The notes: generated from the letters alone by a model not told the origin. A DNA stretch of 64,000 bases from DASSUW01 sp963730535 (GCA_963730535.1 CAVSRU010000007.1:124001-188000); one strand, 5' to 3'; positions 7,902-16,375 are shown, numbered from the stretch's first letter. Translations and numbers: made by a program.

Positions 7902-8654
7902 TTACAAGCCGGCGGGGTGCCGGACGACGTAGCCGTCCGAGGGGCGCATGACGTCGCTCCAGCGCGGGCCCTTGCCGGCGTTGTTCCAGCCGGTGTCGAA
8001 GCGCAGGCCGGCGACGACCAGGTAGCCGTGGCCGCCGTGCGCGTAGATGGTGATCCACGAGCCCTTGCCGGCGCGGCCGTAGGTCGTGAAGCCGCCTGAG
8101 GCGCGCGGGCGCTTGAGCAGGCCGGCACCGTGGAGGGCGTACGACATGGCTCCCGAGCAGTCGTAGCCGGTGTCGTTCCAGGTACCGTGACCGCCGCCGT
8201 ACTTGTATGGCTTGCCGTGGATGCGGTTGGCGGCCGCGATCAGGTCCTTGACCTGCTGGGGGGCCGAGGCGGGCGCGATCGCCTTGCCGTCGGGGCCGAG
8301 CGTGGCCTGCTCGCCCGCGGGGACGGCGGCCGGGGCGGGCTGCGTCTGGATCCGCTGCTGGACCTGGAACCGCAGCCGGCGGGCGTCGCCCCGGGAGACG
8401 CGGGCGTTGACCCGGCGGTCCGAGCGCCGCTCCCAGGAACGGACACTGCGCGCGGTGCGCGGGCCGAACTGCCCGTCGGCGGTCGTGTCCACACCCACCC
8501 GCGTGAGGTAGCGCTGGAGCGTGCGGACGTCGCTTCCGCTGGTGCCTCGTTTCAGAACGCGCTCCCCGAACGAGTATCCCTCTGCGATCGCGACGGTCGG
8601 CAGCGTGAGGCCGGCGACTGCGAGCCCTGCGACGAGCGTTGTACGGCGTGGCAC
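7902..8654 (-). CDS. Secreted C40 (NlpC/P60-like) cell-wall hydrolase with peptidoglycan-binding domain
   Basis: 250 residues. A signal peptide at 1-24 (LAVAGLTLPTVAIA) is followed by a PG_binding_1 repeat (about 33-75, LKRGTSGSDVRTLQRYL and GQFGPRTARSV), a Pro/Ala linker, and a C40 domain at about 132-250. The nucleophile is Cys166 in TGYDCSG; His209 in GGHGYLVV is the likely general base. It should cut peptide bonds in peptidoglycan stems outside the cell. It is preceded on the same strand by a ydaO-type c-di-AMP riboswitch (8663-8800), consistent with control of wall turnover by c-di-AMP. A second C40 gene at 33.8 kb has the same catalytic core without the binding repeat. Confidence 0.88.
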   Translation of the reverse strand: MPRRTTLVAGLAVAGLTLPTVAIAEGYSFGERVLKRGTSGSDVRTLQRYLTRVGVDTTADGQFGPRTARSVRSWERRSDRRVNARVSRGDARRLRFQVQQRIQTQPAPAAVPAGEQATLGPDGKAIAPASAPQQVKDLIAAANRIHGKPYKYGGGHGTWNDTGYDCSGAMSYALHGAGLLKRPRASGGFTTYGRAGKGSWITIYAHGGHGYLVVAGLRFDTGWNNAGKGPRWSDVMRPSDGYVVRHPAGL

Positions 8655-8662
8655 TGACTGAC

Positions 8663-8800
8663 CCTTTCTTTCCAGCGCCTACGGGGTTAGCTGTCGGGCT
8701 CGCGCGGAAAGATCGCGCTACGCCGCCTTCCTGGCGGCGATTCGCCCCAATGGTCCGAGACCTGTGGTTCCCCCGCTCCCCTCCGGACAGGCCGGACGGG
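8663..8800 (-). promoter_or_regulatory. ydaO/yuaA-type c-di-AMP riboswitch
   Basis: The leader of the C40 hydrolase, read on the minus strand, carries in order the conserved ydaO-family blocks: GCGGGGGAACCAC (about 8777-8765), TTGGGGCGAATC (about 8751-8740), a GC-rich hairpin CCGCC-AGGAA-GGCGG, GAGCCCGACAGCTAACC (about 8703-8687) and CCGTAGGCG followed by GGAAAGAAAGGG. These match my memory of the Bacillus ydaO aptamer, especially GGGGTGAATC and GACAGCTAACCTCGTAAGCG. In actinobacteria this class commonly precedes wall hydrolases and turns expression off when c-di-AMP is bound. The mechanism here is not visible; the aptamer ends about 10-15 nt before the start, so occlusion of translation is possible. 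Confidence 0.88.
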
Positions 8801-8859
8801 ACTCGGCGTTACGAAGCGCGGCATCCTAGCGAGAGGTTCGGCGGATAGCGTGCGAGCCC

Positions 8860-10026
8860 TTGCACGAGCGCCTGAATGCCGCCACCGCCGACCTCGACCC
8901 GCCGTTCGCGGTCGTGGATCTCGACGCCTTCGACGCCAACGCGGCCGACCTGCTGCGCCGGGCCGCGGGCAAGCCGGTGCGGCTGGCGTCGAAGTCGGTG
9001 CGCTGCCGGGCGCTCGCCCGGCGAGCCCACGAGGCCGGCCTGCGCGGCACGCTGGCCTTCACGCTCCCGGAGGCGCTGTGGTTGGACGAGGACGACGTGG
9101 TGGTCGGCTACCCGACCGTCGATCGCGCCGCGCTGCGCGAGCTGGCCGGCGGGGCCGCCCGTGAGCGGGTGACGGTGATGGTCGACTCCCGCGAGCACCT
9201 CGACGCGCTCGCGGCCGCCGGCGCCATGCCGGAGGCGCCCGTGCGCGTGTGCCTGGACGTCGACGCCAGCTGGTGGGCGCTCGGCGGCCGGGTGAGGATC
9301 GGCGCCAAGCGCTCCCCCCTGCGCACGGTGGAGCAGGTCGTCGAGCTGGCGCGCGAGGTCGCCCGCCGGCCCGAGCTCGTGCTCGACGGGCTGATGATGT
9401 ACGAGGCGCAGATCGCCGGCGTCGGCGACGCGCCGCCCGGCAACCCGCTCCGGGGCGCCGCCCTGCGGGCGATGCAGCGCGCCTCCGGTCGCGAGATCGC
9501 CGACCGGCGCGCGGCGATCGTCCGCGCCGTGCGCGAGGTGGCGCCGCTGCGGTTCGTCAACGGCGGCGGTACGGGCTCGGTGGAAGCCACGGCGGCCGAG
9601 GCGTCGGTCACCGAGGTGGCCGCCGGCTCCGGCCTCCTCGCCCCCACGCTGTTCGACTCCTACCGCGCATTCAGCCCTCACCCGGCCGCCTTCTTCGCGC
9701 TCCCGGTCGTCCGCCGGCCGTCCCCGCGCACCGCCACCGCGCTCGGCGGCGGCTACCCCGCCTCGGGAGCCGCGGGCCGCGACCGCCTCCCCCGCCCAGC
9801 CTTCCCGCGCGGCCTCCGGCTCGACCCGCTGGAGGGCGCCGGCGAGGTGCAGACCCCGCTCCTCGGCCGCGCCGCCCGCAGGCTCCGCATCGGCGACCGC
9901 GTGTGGATGCGGCACGCCAAGGCCGGCGAGCTGTGCGAGCGCTTCGACGTCCTGTACCTGATCCAGGGCGACCAGCGGGTCGCCACGGTGCCGACGTATC
10001 GGGGAGAGGGGAAGACGTTCCTCTAG
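8860..10026 (+). CDS. PLP-dependent fold-III amino acid racemase/deaminase/aldolase-like protein
   Basis: 388 residues from TTG 8860; no other in-frame start is available upstream. The alanine-racemase N-terminal barrel begins PPFAVVDLDAFDANAADLL, with the PLP lysine expected at Lys45 in RLASKSVRC. LDGLMMYEAQIAG and FVNGGGTGS (phosphate-binding glycines) follow, and a C-terminal metal-dependent D-serine dehydratase/D-threonine aldolase-like domain ends with RIGDRVWMRHAKAGELCERF, whose His and Cys are candidate Zn ligands. Substrate is unknown. The convergent neighbour across a MITE is an aldonolactone oxidase-like flavoprotein, a pairing I recall from other actinobacteria. Confidence 0.8.
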   Translation: MHERLNAATADLDPPFAVVDLDAFDANAADLLRRAAGKPVRLASKSVRCRALARRAHEAGLRGTLAFTLPEALWLDEDDVVVGYPTVDRAALRELAGGAARERVTVMVDSREHLDALAAAGAMPEAPVRVCLDVDASWWALGGRVRIGAKRSPLRTVEQVVELAREVARRPELVLDGLMMYEAQIAGVGDAPPGNPLRGAALRAMQRASGREIADRRAAIVRAVREVAPLRFVNGGGTGSVEATAAEASVTEVAAGSGLLAPTLFDSYRAFSPHPAAFFALPVVRRPSPRTATALGGGYPASGAAGRDRLPRPAFPRGLRLDPLEGAGEVQTPLLGRAARRLRIGDRVWMRHAKAGELCERFDVLYLIQGDQRVATVPTYRGEGKTFL

Positions 10027-10039
10027 GCGTGTGGTTACG

Positions 10040-10297
10040 CCGGCGAACGTCAACGGCGGCTGGGTAGGGAGGCTGGGAGCCGGCCGCGCGCTCGTCCGTC
10101 AAGGCGGGGAAAGGTGGATTTCGGTGCGGCCACGATCATCGAAATCCACCTTTGTGCGCTTCTAGAGCACAAAGGTGGATTTGGAGATATCTCCAACCAC
10201 CGAAGTACACGAAACCCCGGCTTGACCACCGCGACGAGGAGGGACCGACGGCACGGCCGGCTCCCTCACCTCCCTACCCAGCGCAGTTGCCGTTCGC
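10040..10297. repeat. MITE-like inverted-repeat element, copy 1
   Basis: A 258-bp non-coding element nearly identical to 30276-30534. The ends are imperfect inverted repeats of about 30 bp; the shared inner part is CTGGGTAGGGAGG and the outer part AACGTCAAC. Inside are three copies of AAAGGTGGATTT in + - + order: the middle copy can pair with the first, or with the third through a perfect 16-bp stem at 10142-10157/10167-10182 with loop GCTTCTAGA. A 12-bp palindrome GGAGATATCTCC follows. No transposase is encoded, and short ORFs across it are not genes. It fills the gap between two convergent genes and could act as a bidirectional terminator. Confidence 0.85.
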
Positions 10298-10303
10298 GGC
10301 TGC

Positions 10304-11587
10304 CTAGCCCAATACCCGCCGCGCCCACGCGTTGGAGAACAGACCGGCGGGGTCGAGCGCGCGGCGGGCGGCCTGGAAGGCGTCCCACGCGGGGTAGCGC
10401 GGGGCGAGCTCGGTGGCGGTGAGAAAGGACAGCTTGCCCCAGTGGGGGCGGCCGTCGAGGGCGGACATGAACGCCTCCACCTCCCGGAACGGCTGCTCCC
10501 AGGCCATCCCCTCGAACACGTGGACCGCGACGTAGGCCGTGTCGCGGCCGTGTGCGGGCGAGAGCAGCGCGTCGTCGCCGGCGACGAGCCGGAGCTCGAG
10601 CGGGAAGGAGACCGGGTGGCGGGCCAGGATCTCGCGGGCGCCGAGCACGGCCTGAACCGCGTGCTCCCGCGGCACCGCGTACTCCATCTCGACGAACCGC
10701 ACGCGGCGCGGGCTGGCGAAGATGCGGAACGACCAGTCGGTGCGCTCGGAGCGCGACGCGAGGCGGCTCGCCGTGCGGTTGAGCGTCGGGATGGCGCGCG
10801 GGAAGCGGCGGGCGGCGCGGTTGAAGAGCTCGAGGGCGTGGTTCTCGAGCAACACGTCCTCGAGCCACTCGCCGGTGCGCCCGGGGGCGTCGCGCTCGTC
10901 CTCGGTGCGCGTGTTGAGGCGAGTGACCGCCAGCGGCGAGTGCGGGAAGGTCCAGAACTCGAAGTGCTCGGAGGCGTCGGCCCGCTCGTGCAGTGTGTCG
11001 AGCACCTCGGCGAGCGGCTCGCGGTCCTTGATCCCGCGCAGCCGGAACGACGGCACGCAGCGCAGCGTGAGCGCTACGACCACGCCCAGCGAGCCGAGCC
11101 CGACCCGCGCCGCCCGCAGCAGGTCGCCGTCGGCCGCCGTCAGCCGGCGCTCGCTGCCGTCGGCCAGCACCAGCTCGACCTCCTCCACCTGAGCCGAGAG
11201 GTTCGGCAGGCGGGCGCCGGTCCCATGCGTTGCGGTGGCGATCGCCCCGGCCAGCGACTGCACGTCGATGTCGCCGACGTTGGGGAGCGCGAGCCCGGAG
11301 AAGTGCAGCACGCGCGACAGCTGGTGCAGGGAGATGCCGGCCTCGACGCGGGCGAGCCCGCTCGCCGGGTCGACCTCGAGCACCCGGTCCATCCGATCCA
11401 GCGACAGCAGCGTGCCGTCCGTCAGCACGCCGTCGGTGAACGAGTGGCCGGAGCCCGCCACCCGCACGGTCCGCCCGGCCGCCGCCGCTCGCTCGAGCGC
11501 CGCGACCACCTCCTCGCGCGATCGCGGTCGCTCGAGCACGGCGGGTGAGCACCGCTGCGTCCGCGACCAGTTCACCCAATGAGGCAC
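10304..11587 (-). CDS. FAD-linked oxidase, D-arabinono-1,4-lactone oxidase-like
   Basis: 427 residues. An N-terminal FAD-binding (PCMH/VAO) domain at about 14-180 includes VRVAGSGHSFTDG; His48 in GSGHS is the usual site of covalent FAD attachment in aldonolactone oxidases. GAIATATHGTG and GLGSLGVVVALTLRC complete the fold. The C-terminal ALO domain contains VEMEYAVPREHA, HVFEG, the PHWGK motif near 390 and DPAGLFSNAWARRVLG. Such enzymes oxidise sugar lactones or alditols with O2; the substrate here is uncertain. Its start lies 28 nt from the rhodanese gene on the other strand. The 3' end abuts the MITE. Confidence 0.88.
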   Translation of the reverse strand: MPHWVNWSRTQRCSPAVLERPRSREEVVAALERAAAAGRTVRVAGSGHSFTDGVLTDGTLLSLDRMDRVLEVDPASGLARVEAGISLHQLSRVLHFSGLALPNVGDIDVQSLAGAIATATHGTGARLPNLSAQVEEVELVLADGSERRLTAADGDLLRAARVGLGSLGVVVALTLRCVPSFRLRGIKDREPLAEVLDTLHERADASEHFEFWTFPHSPLAVTRLNTRTEDERDAPGRTGEWLEDVLLENHALELFNRAARRFPRAIPTLNRTASRLASRSERTDWSFRIFASPRRVRFVEMEYAVPREHAVQAVLGAREILARHPVSFPLELRLVAGDDALLSPAHGRDTAYVAVHVFEGMAWEQPFREVEAFMSALDGRPHWGKLSFLTATELAPRYPAWDAFQAARRALDPAGLFSNAWARRVLG

Positions 11588-11614
11588 GCGAGGACCCTAG
11601 TACCGTGGGAATGG

Positions 11615-11971
11615 ATGGCCGACCACGCCTTCCACGCCCAGGACGTCGACGTCAGCCCCGAGTGGGTGCGCGAGCGCCACGAGGCGGGCGAGATCCAGCT
11701 CGTCGACGTCCGTGAGACCTACGAGTGGGAGGCCGGCCGCGTCGCGGGCGCCCGGCACGTCGAGCTCGAGCGCGTCGCCGCGCAGGCGCCGACGATCGAC
11801 CGCGAGACGCCCGTCGTCTTCTACTGCCGCCTCGGGGCCCGCTCGGGGATGGCGGCCAACGCCTTCCGGCGCGCCGGCTACGACGCGTACTCGATGGACG
11901 GCGGCATCACGGCCTGGGACGAGAAGGGCCTGCCGCTCGAGCCGGCGGACGGCACCGTCGCGCCCCACTGA
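11615..11971 (+). CDS. Single-domain rhodanese
   Basis: 118 residues from ATG 11615. An earlier in-frame ATG at 11579 would extend into the start of the neighbouring oxidase gene, so the later start is preferred. The fold is a single rhodanese domain: VSPEWVRERHEAGEIQLVDVRETYEWEAGRVAGARHV (written in parts: EIQLVDVRETYEW, GRVAGARHV), with the active-site loop CRLGARSG, whose cysteine would carry the persulfide, and the closing YSMDGGITAWDEKGLPLE. It probably transfers or carries sulfane sulfur in the cytosol. Partner unknown. Convergent with the methyltransferase gene 8 bp away. Confidence 0.9.
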   Translation: MADHAFHAQDVDVSPEWVRERHEAGEIQLVDVRETYEWEAGRVAGARHVELERVAAQAPTIDRETPVVFYCRLGARSGMAANAFRRAGYDAYSMDGGITAWDEKGLPLEPADGTVAPH

Positions 11972-11979
11972 GCTCCGCG

Positions 11980-12786
11980 TCAGCCTCGCTTGACGGCGAC
12001 CAGCGAGACGCTCTCGACCGCGTAGATGCTGCAGGCTTCGAGCGCCCGCTCGGAGATGAAGCGGTAGTCGTTCCTCCGCAGCTGGCGGACCTCGAGGCCC
12101 TGCGCCGCGATCGCCGCCAGGTAGTCATCGCGCGGGATCGCCCCCGCGATGCAGGCCGCCCACAGGTCGACGTTGCGCCGCGTGCGCTCCTTCAGCGCGT
12201 GCCCGCTGACGATGTCCGAGATCGCCAGCCGCCCGCCGGGCCGCAGCACCCGTGCCGCCTCGGCGAACACCCGGTCCTTGCGCGGCGAGAGGTTGATGAC
12301 GCCGTTGGAGATCACCGCGTCGAAGCTCTCGTCCTCGAACGGCAGCTCCTCGATCCGGCCCTCGACCAGATCGACCTGCGAGAAGCCGTTGCGGAGCCGC
12401 GTCGCCTTGTCGAGCTGCGCGTCGGTGAAGTCCACCCCGACGACGCGGCCGGGATCGCCCACCAGCACCGCGGCGCAGAAGAGGTCGGTGCCGGATCCCG
12501 AGCCCAGGTCGAGCGCGGCCTCGCCGGGCCGGAGCGCGGCGAGGTCGAGGTGGTATCCCACGCCCGCGAACGAGGCCAGCGCCTCGGCGGGGATCGCGTC
12601 GAGGAGCGCGGCCGGGTAGCCGAGGTGCTCGGCGACGGCGCGTCCGACCTCGAAGTGCAGGTCCGCGTCGTCCCTGCGCGCCACGTGGCGGTACATGGCC
12701 TTGACCTCAGCTTCCAGCCGCTCGGCGTCCACGAGGGAGCTCGCGTCGAGCTGCGGCAGCTCCTGCGCCAATGTCATCTCGTCCAT
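11980..12786 (-). CDS. Class I methyltransferase, arsenite-methyltransferase-like
   Basis: 268 residues with the SAM-binding motif ALDLGSGSGTDLF near 100 and VGVDFTDAQLDKA. The stretch ISNGVINLSPRKDRVFAEA followed by ARVLRPGGRLAISDI, and DLWAACIAGAI, are close to ArsM. In characterised ArsM enzymes the first block reads SNCV with a cysteine that binds As(III); here it is Gly, while the later Cys (in AACIAGA) remains. With one of three arsenic-binding cysteines missing, arsenite methylation is doubtful and another substrate is likely. Last gene of the minus-strand array that starts at 19457; 40 bp follow the SARP gene start. Confidence 0.82.
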   Translation of the reverse strand: MDEMTLAQELPQLDASSLVDAERLEAEVKAMYRHVARRDDADLHFEVGRAVAEHLGYPAALLDAIPAEALASFAGVGYHLDLAALRPGEAALDLGSGSGTDLFCAAVLVGDPGRVVGVDFTDAQLDKATRLRNGFSQVDLVEGRIEELPFEDESFDAVISNGVINLSPRKDRVFAEAARVLRPGGRLAISDIVSGHALKERTRRNVDLWAACIAGAIPRDDYLAAIAAQGLEVRQLRRNDYRFISERALEACSIYAVESVSLVAVKRG

Positions 12787-12826
12787 GGCGCGACTCCATC
12801 AGCCGGCCGTGTGACCGCGCGTGTGA

Positions 12827-14620
12827 TCAGGCGGCAGCGGCCAGGGCGGAGTGCAGCGCCGGGTTGTCGATCGCCTCGCCGAGCAGGCGGGAGGCCTGGA
12901 GGCCGCCGGGATCGCCGAGCCGGGCCCGATGCAGCGCGCCGCGCACCACGAGCTCGCGGAAGTCGCCGCGGGCAGCCCGCGTCTCGAGCCGCGCCACGAC
13001 CTCCGCGGCGGTGGGCGCCTCGTCGTCGATCGCGACGGCGGCCAGCGCGTCCAGGCACCAGGCGTGCATCCAGGCGTACGGGTCCGGGACGCGCACGGCG
13101 CGGTCCGCCGCGTCGGCCAGCCACGCCAGCGCCTGCTCGCGCTCGCCGGCCGCCTCGTGGACCAGCCCGCGGGCACGGGCCGCGATCGCCTCCCAGCAGG
13201 GATCGCCGAGGCGGCACCCGAGCGGGAAGGCATGGTCGAGCAGCGCGATCGCGTGGTCGGTGTCGCCCTGGTGGAGGGCGACCTCGGCCCGCAGCGCCTC
13301 CGGGAACGGCTGGAACGCCACCCAGCCCTCCTTGTCCACCAATGCCAAAGACTCGTCGAGCGCCTCGACCGCCTCCGGCAGCTGCCCGCGCAGCAGCAAC
13401 GCGCGGCCGAGGATGGCCAGCGACCACGCACGCTGGCGGGCGTCGCCGCAGCGCTGCGCCGCGGCGGCCGACTCCTCGAGCAGCGCGATCGCGGCTCCGT
13501 AGTGCGCGCGGTCCGACAGGGCCTGCCCGCGCACGCCGAGCACGCCGGCGCGCTCATGGTCGTCGACCGCCAGCGCGGCCGCCCGCTGCAGCCATCTCCC
13601 TGCCGACACGCCGCGGCCGGCCTGCACCGCGATGAACCCGAGCTCCCGGCACGCCTTGCAGGCCGCCTGGCGCTCGCCGCAGGCCTCGGCGAGCGCCAGC
13701 GCCTCGTGCAGCACCGCGGCGCCCTCCTCGTCGCCGCCGCGCAGGAGGTGCACGAGCGCCGAGCCGAGTGCCGCGAGCGACCGTGCGAGGAGCGCCGGGT
13801 CGCCGACCGCGCGCGCCTCGGCGGACGCCTGGCGCAGGCACGCGATGCCGGGCTCCACAGCTCCCGCGGCGACCGCCGCGCGGCCCGCCTCCAGCTGCCC
13901 CACCGCCGCCGACCGGTCGCCGACCGCCGGACCGCTGCGCTCATCGCGCTCGCCCGCCGCCCGCCGCACGCCCGGATCGGGCGCGCGGCCAAGCTCGCGG
14001 CGGAACAGCCGCTCGCACGCGTCGGCGTGCTCGCGCGCGGCGCCGATGTCTCCCGCGCGCGCCAGGCACCGCACCAGCAGCTCATGGGCGGCATCGTCGA
14101 ACGGGTTCATGGCGACCGCCCGGGACGCGAACGCGGCGGCGTCGAGCGGGACGCCGCCGGCCAGCGCCGCGAGCGCCGCATCCCGCAGCACGGCCTCGCA
14201 CAGGCCGGCGATGCGCCGGCGCTCGACGAGCAGCCACGCACCGAAGTCGGTCGCGCCACCGGGATCGACCCGCTCCAGCAGCTCACCGCGCGCGAGCGCC
14301 GGGTCGGGATCACCGGCGCCGAGGGCCAGCACGTCGACCGCCGTCCCCGGCGGCAGCCTGAGCGCCAGCGGGTCGCCGTCCAGCGCGCCCGGCACACCGA
14401 GCGCGCGCCGCAGCTGCGCGAGGCTCCAGCGCAGCGCCCCGAGCGGGTCGGCGGCGTCGCCGAAGATCAGCGCGGCCAGCTGCGCCCGCGCCACCGGCCG
14501 GCCGGCCAGCACGAGATAGGCGAGCACGGCCCACGACTTGTGCCCGCGCGGCGGAGCGACGATCGCGCCGTCGCGCTCGATCTCCGGGCGTCCGACCAGG
14601 CGGATGGCGAGCGGCGACAC
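12827..14620 (-). CDS. SARP/BTAD-family transcriptional regulator with TPR region
   Basis: 597 residues. An N-terminal winged-helix (about 5-90: IRLVGRPEIERDGA, GHKSWAVLAYLVLAGRPV, ALRWSLAQLRRAL) is followed by a BTAD domain (about 95-225) and a long alpha-helical TPR-like region rich in Ala/Leu/Arg to the end. There is no Walker A motif, so unlike the large regulator at 16995 it lacks an ATPase domain. Proteins of this build activate nearby operons. It lies 44 bp downstream of the flavin reductase gene and on the same strand, so it may be cotranscribed with and regulate the flavoenzyme set. Confidence 0.82.
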   Translation of the reverse strand: MSPLAIRLVGRPEIERDGAIVAPPRGHKSWAVLAYLVLAGRPVARAQLAALIFGDAADPLGALRWSLAQLRRALGVPGALDGDPLALRLPPGTAVDVLALGAGDPDPALARGELLERVDPGGATDFGAWLLVERRRIAGLCEAVLRDAALAALAGGVPLDAAAFASRAVAMNPFDDAAHELLVRCLARAGDIGAAREHADACERLFRRELGRAPDPGVRRAAGERDERSGPAVGDRSAAVGQLEAGRAAVAAGAVEPGIACLRQASAEARAVGDPALLARSLAALGSALVHLLRGGDEEGAAVLHEALALAEACGERQAACKACRELGFIAVQAGRGVSAGRWLQRAAALAVDDHERAGVLGVRGQALSDRAHYGAAIALLEESAAAAQRCGDARQRAWSLAILGRALLLRGQLPEAVEALDESLALVDKEGWVAFQPFPEALRAEVALHQGDTDHAIALLDHAFPLGCRLGDPCWEAIAARARGLVHEAAGEREQALAWLADAADRAVRVPDPYAWMHAWCLDALAAVAIDDEAPTAAEVVARLETRAARGDFRELVVRGALHRARLGDPGGLQASRLLGEAIDNPALHSALAAAA

Positions 14621-14664
14621 GACGTCCCGATCGTAGACCGCTCGCCGCGGGGGCCTCGTGCGCC

Positions 14665-15156
14665 TTACCCGTCGACGCTCCGGAAGGAGCCGAAGCCGCC
14701 CGCCCAGTAGACGAGCGGCTCGCGCGCGGCGGGCACCCGCACGGCGTCAACGCGGCCGACGACGATCCGGTGATCGCCGGCGGCGTGCTCGGCCTCGAGC
14801 TCGCACTCGAGCACGGCGAGCGCCTCGCGGAGCACGGGCTCGGCGCCCGCGAAGCGGTCGGCGCCCGGAGTGCCGGCCCGGCGCGCGAAGGCCGCGTGCC
14901 GCGCCCCGAGGACGTGGACCGCAAAGCGGCCGGACGGACGCATCCGGCGCCAGGTGAACGAGTCGCGCGCCGGGCAGAACGAGACGAGCGGTGGCCGCAG
15001 CGACACGGCGCTGAACGAGCTCACGATCAGCCCGAGCGGCGCGCCGTCCGCCTCGCCGGTCACAAACGCGACGCCGGTGGCGAAGCGACCCAGCGCTGTG
15101 CGCAGGTCGCCTTCGTCGACGCCGGCGGTCGCCTCCAGGGCGTTTACGGAGCGCAT
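14665..15156 (-). CDS. Flavin reductase (HpaC-like)
   Basis: 163 residues of the flavin reductase-like FMN-binding split barrel: LRTALGRFATGVAFVTGEADG, VSSFSAVSLRPPLVSFCPA, GRFAVHVLGARHAAFARR and a C-terminal PLVYWAGGFGSF, all family hallmarks. It uses NAD(P)H to make reduced FMN/FAD for a partner monooxygenase. ATG 15156 is one base after the stop of the acyl-CoA-dehydrogenase-like gene (TGA-C-ATG), so the two are made together, supporting a two-component flavin monooxygenase. Confidence 0.9.
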   Translation of the reverse strand: MRSVNALEATAGVDEGDLRTALGRFATGVAFVTGEADGAPLGLIVSSFSAVSLRPPLVSFCPARDSFTWRRMRPSGRFAVHVLGARHAAFARRAGTPGADRFAGAEPVLREALAVLECELEAEHAAGDHRIVVGRVDAVRVPAAREPLVYWAGGFGSFRSVDG

Positions 15157-15157
15157 G

Positions 15158-16375
15158 TCAGTGGACGACGGCCGGGCGGCCCAACGCGACGTCGCCGAGC
15201 AGCGCGTAGGCGCGGTTGGTGCCGAGCGGGTGCATGAAGCCGCCGGCCCGGACGTCTCGGTACGCGCGGGCGAGCGGGCTGCCGTTGAGGTAGCCGGCGC
15301 CCCCCGACAGCGAGAGCGCCCGGTCGACGATCCGCGCGGAGGCCTCGGTGACGAACGTCTTCGCCGCCTGCGCGGCCGCGAACAGCCCGGCGAGCTCCTC
15401 GTCCGTCCCGTCCGCCGCCGGGTTGGCGTCGTGGTAGGCGTCGATCAGCGAGGCGGCCCGCGACAGCGTGGCGCGGCACGCGCCGAGCTCGACGAGGTTC
15501 TCCGCCAGCAGGTTGTGGGCGCGGGCGTCGGGCTCGCCCCGGGCGGCCAGCGGCCGGGTCGCCGCGTCGCTCGCGGCCTCGGCGATCCCGAGCGAAGCCG
15601 AGGCGTGGAAGAGCCCCGCGCTGAGGTTGCGCTCCATGTACGCGGTCGCGTCACCGGCCGCGAAGCCGCCGCGGAGCGCCGACTCCGGCAGCTCGACCGC
15701 GGTGAACGTGACCGAGTGGCTGCCGGACGCGCGCATGCCGAGCGCGTCCCAGTCGCCATGGATCTCGACCCCGGGCGCGTCGGGCGGGACCTGCGCGTAG
15801 CCGTAGCGCTCGCCGCCGTCGCCACCGGCGTAGGTGACCGCGGTGTAGAGAACCGTGGCGGCGGGAGACATGGTGCAGAACGCCTTGCGCCCGTCGATCC
15901 GCCAGCCCGCCTCCGTGCGGGCCGCGGTCGTCTGCGGCCGCGTGAGGTCCTGGCCCAGCTCGCTGATCGCAGTGGCCATGACGACCCCGTCGCGGACGAT
16001 CGCCTCCAGCGTCGCCGCGAACGCGCGGGCCCGTCTGTCGTCGCCGGCCGCCTCGGCGATCTGGAGGCGCCGGACCATGCTGCCGAGCAGGATCAGGTGC
16101 ATGTTGACCCCGATCGCGACCGATGCGTCACCGCGCGCGAGGCGGCTGGAGGCGACGACGAGGTCGTGGACCGAGGTCACCCCCAGCCCGCCGAGCGCGG
16201 CGGGGATCGGGGCGGTGAAGTAGCCGGCCCGCTTGAGCGCGTCGATGCTCGCGTGCGGGAACGACGCCTCGCGGTCGTGGACGCCCGCGCGGCCGGCGAG
16301 CTCCTCCTCGGCGAGGACCTCGGCCAGGCGCACGAGCCGTGCGCCGGCCTCGGTCGTGGCGGTGAGCTCGTGCAT
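15158..16375 (-). CDS. Acyl-CoA-dehydrogenase-like flavoenzyme (probable flavin-dependent monooxygenase)
   Basis: 405 residues from ATG 16375, which overlaps the OsmC stop as TGATG. The acyl-CoA dehydrogenase fold is present (GYFTAPIPAALGGLG, ATAISELGQDLTRPQT, WRIDGRKAFCTMSP, LGMRASGSHSVTF, SLSGGAGYLNGSPLARAYRDV), but the YEG(T)xE catalytic glutamate of true dehydrogenases is replaced by HPLGTNRAYALLGDV. This pattern, with a flavin reductase next door, is that of class D monooxygenases such as DszC/SfnB-like enzymes. Substrate unknown. Middle gene of the OsmC, flavoenzyme and reductase operon. Confidence 0.85.
   Translation of the reverse strand: MHELTATTEAGARLVRLAEVLAEEELAGRAGVHDREASFPHASIDALKRAGYFTAPIPAALGGLGVTSVHDLVVASSRLARGDASVAIGVNMHLILLGSMVRRLQIAEAAGDDRRARAFAATLEAIVRDGVVMATAISELGQDLTRPQTTAARTEAGWRIDGRKAFCTMSPAATVLYTAVTYAGGDGGERYGYAQVPPDAPGVEIHGDWDALGMRASGSHSVTFTAVELPESALRGGFAAGDATAYMERNLSAGLFHASASLGIAEAASDAATRPLAARGEPDARAHNLLAENLVELGACRATLSRAASLIDAYHDANPAADGTDEELAGLFAAAQAAKTFVTEASARIVDRALSLSGGAGYLNGSPLARAYRDVRAGGFMHPLGTNRAYALLGDVALGRPAVVH

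Noticed and set aside
10114..10422. ORF spanning the first MITE copy (starts MDFGAATIIEIHLCALLEHK)
   Set aside because: It is a translation of the repeat hairpins; the same peptide pattern appears in another frame in copy 2, and the non-coding inverted repeats explain it.
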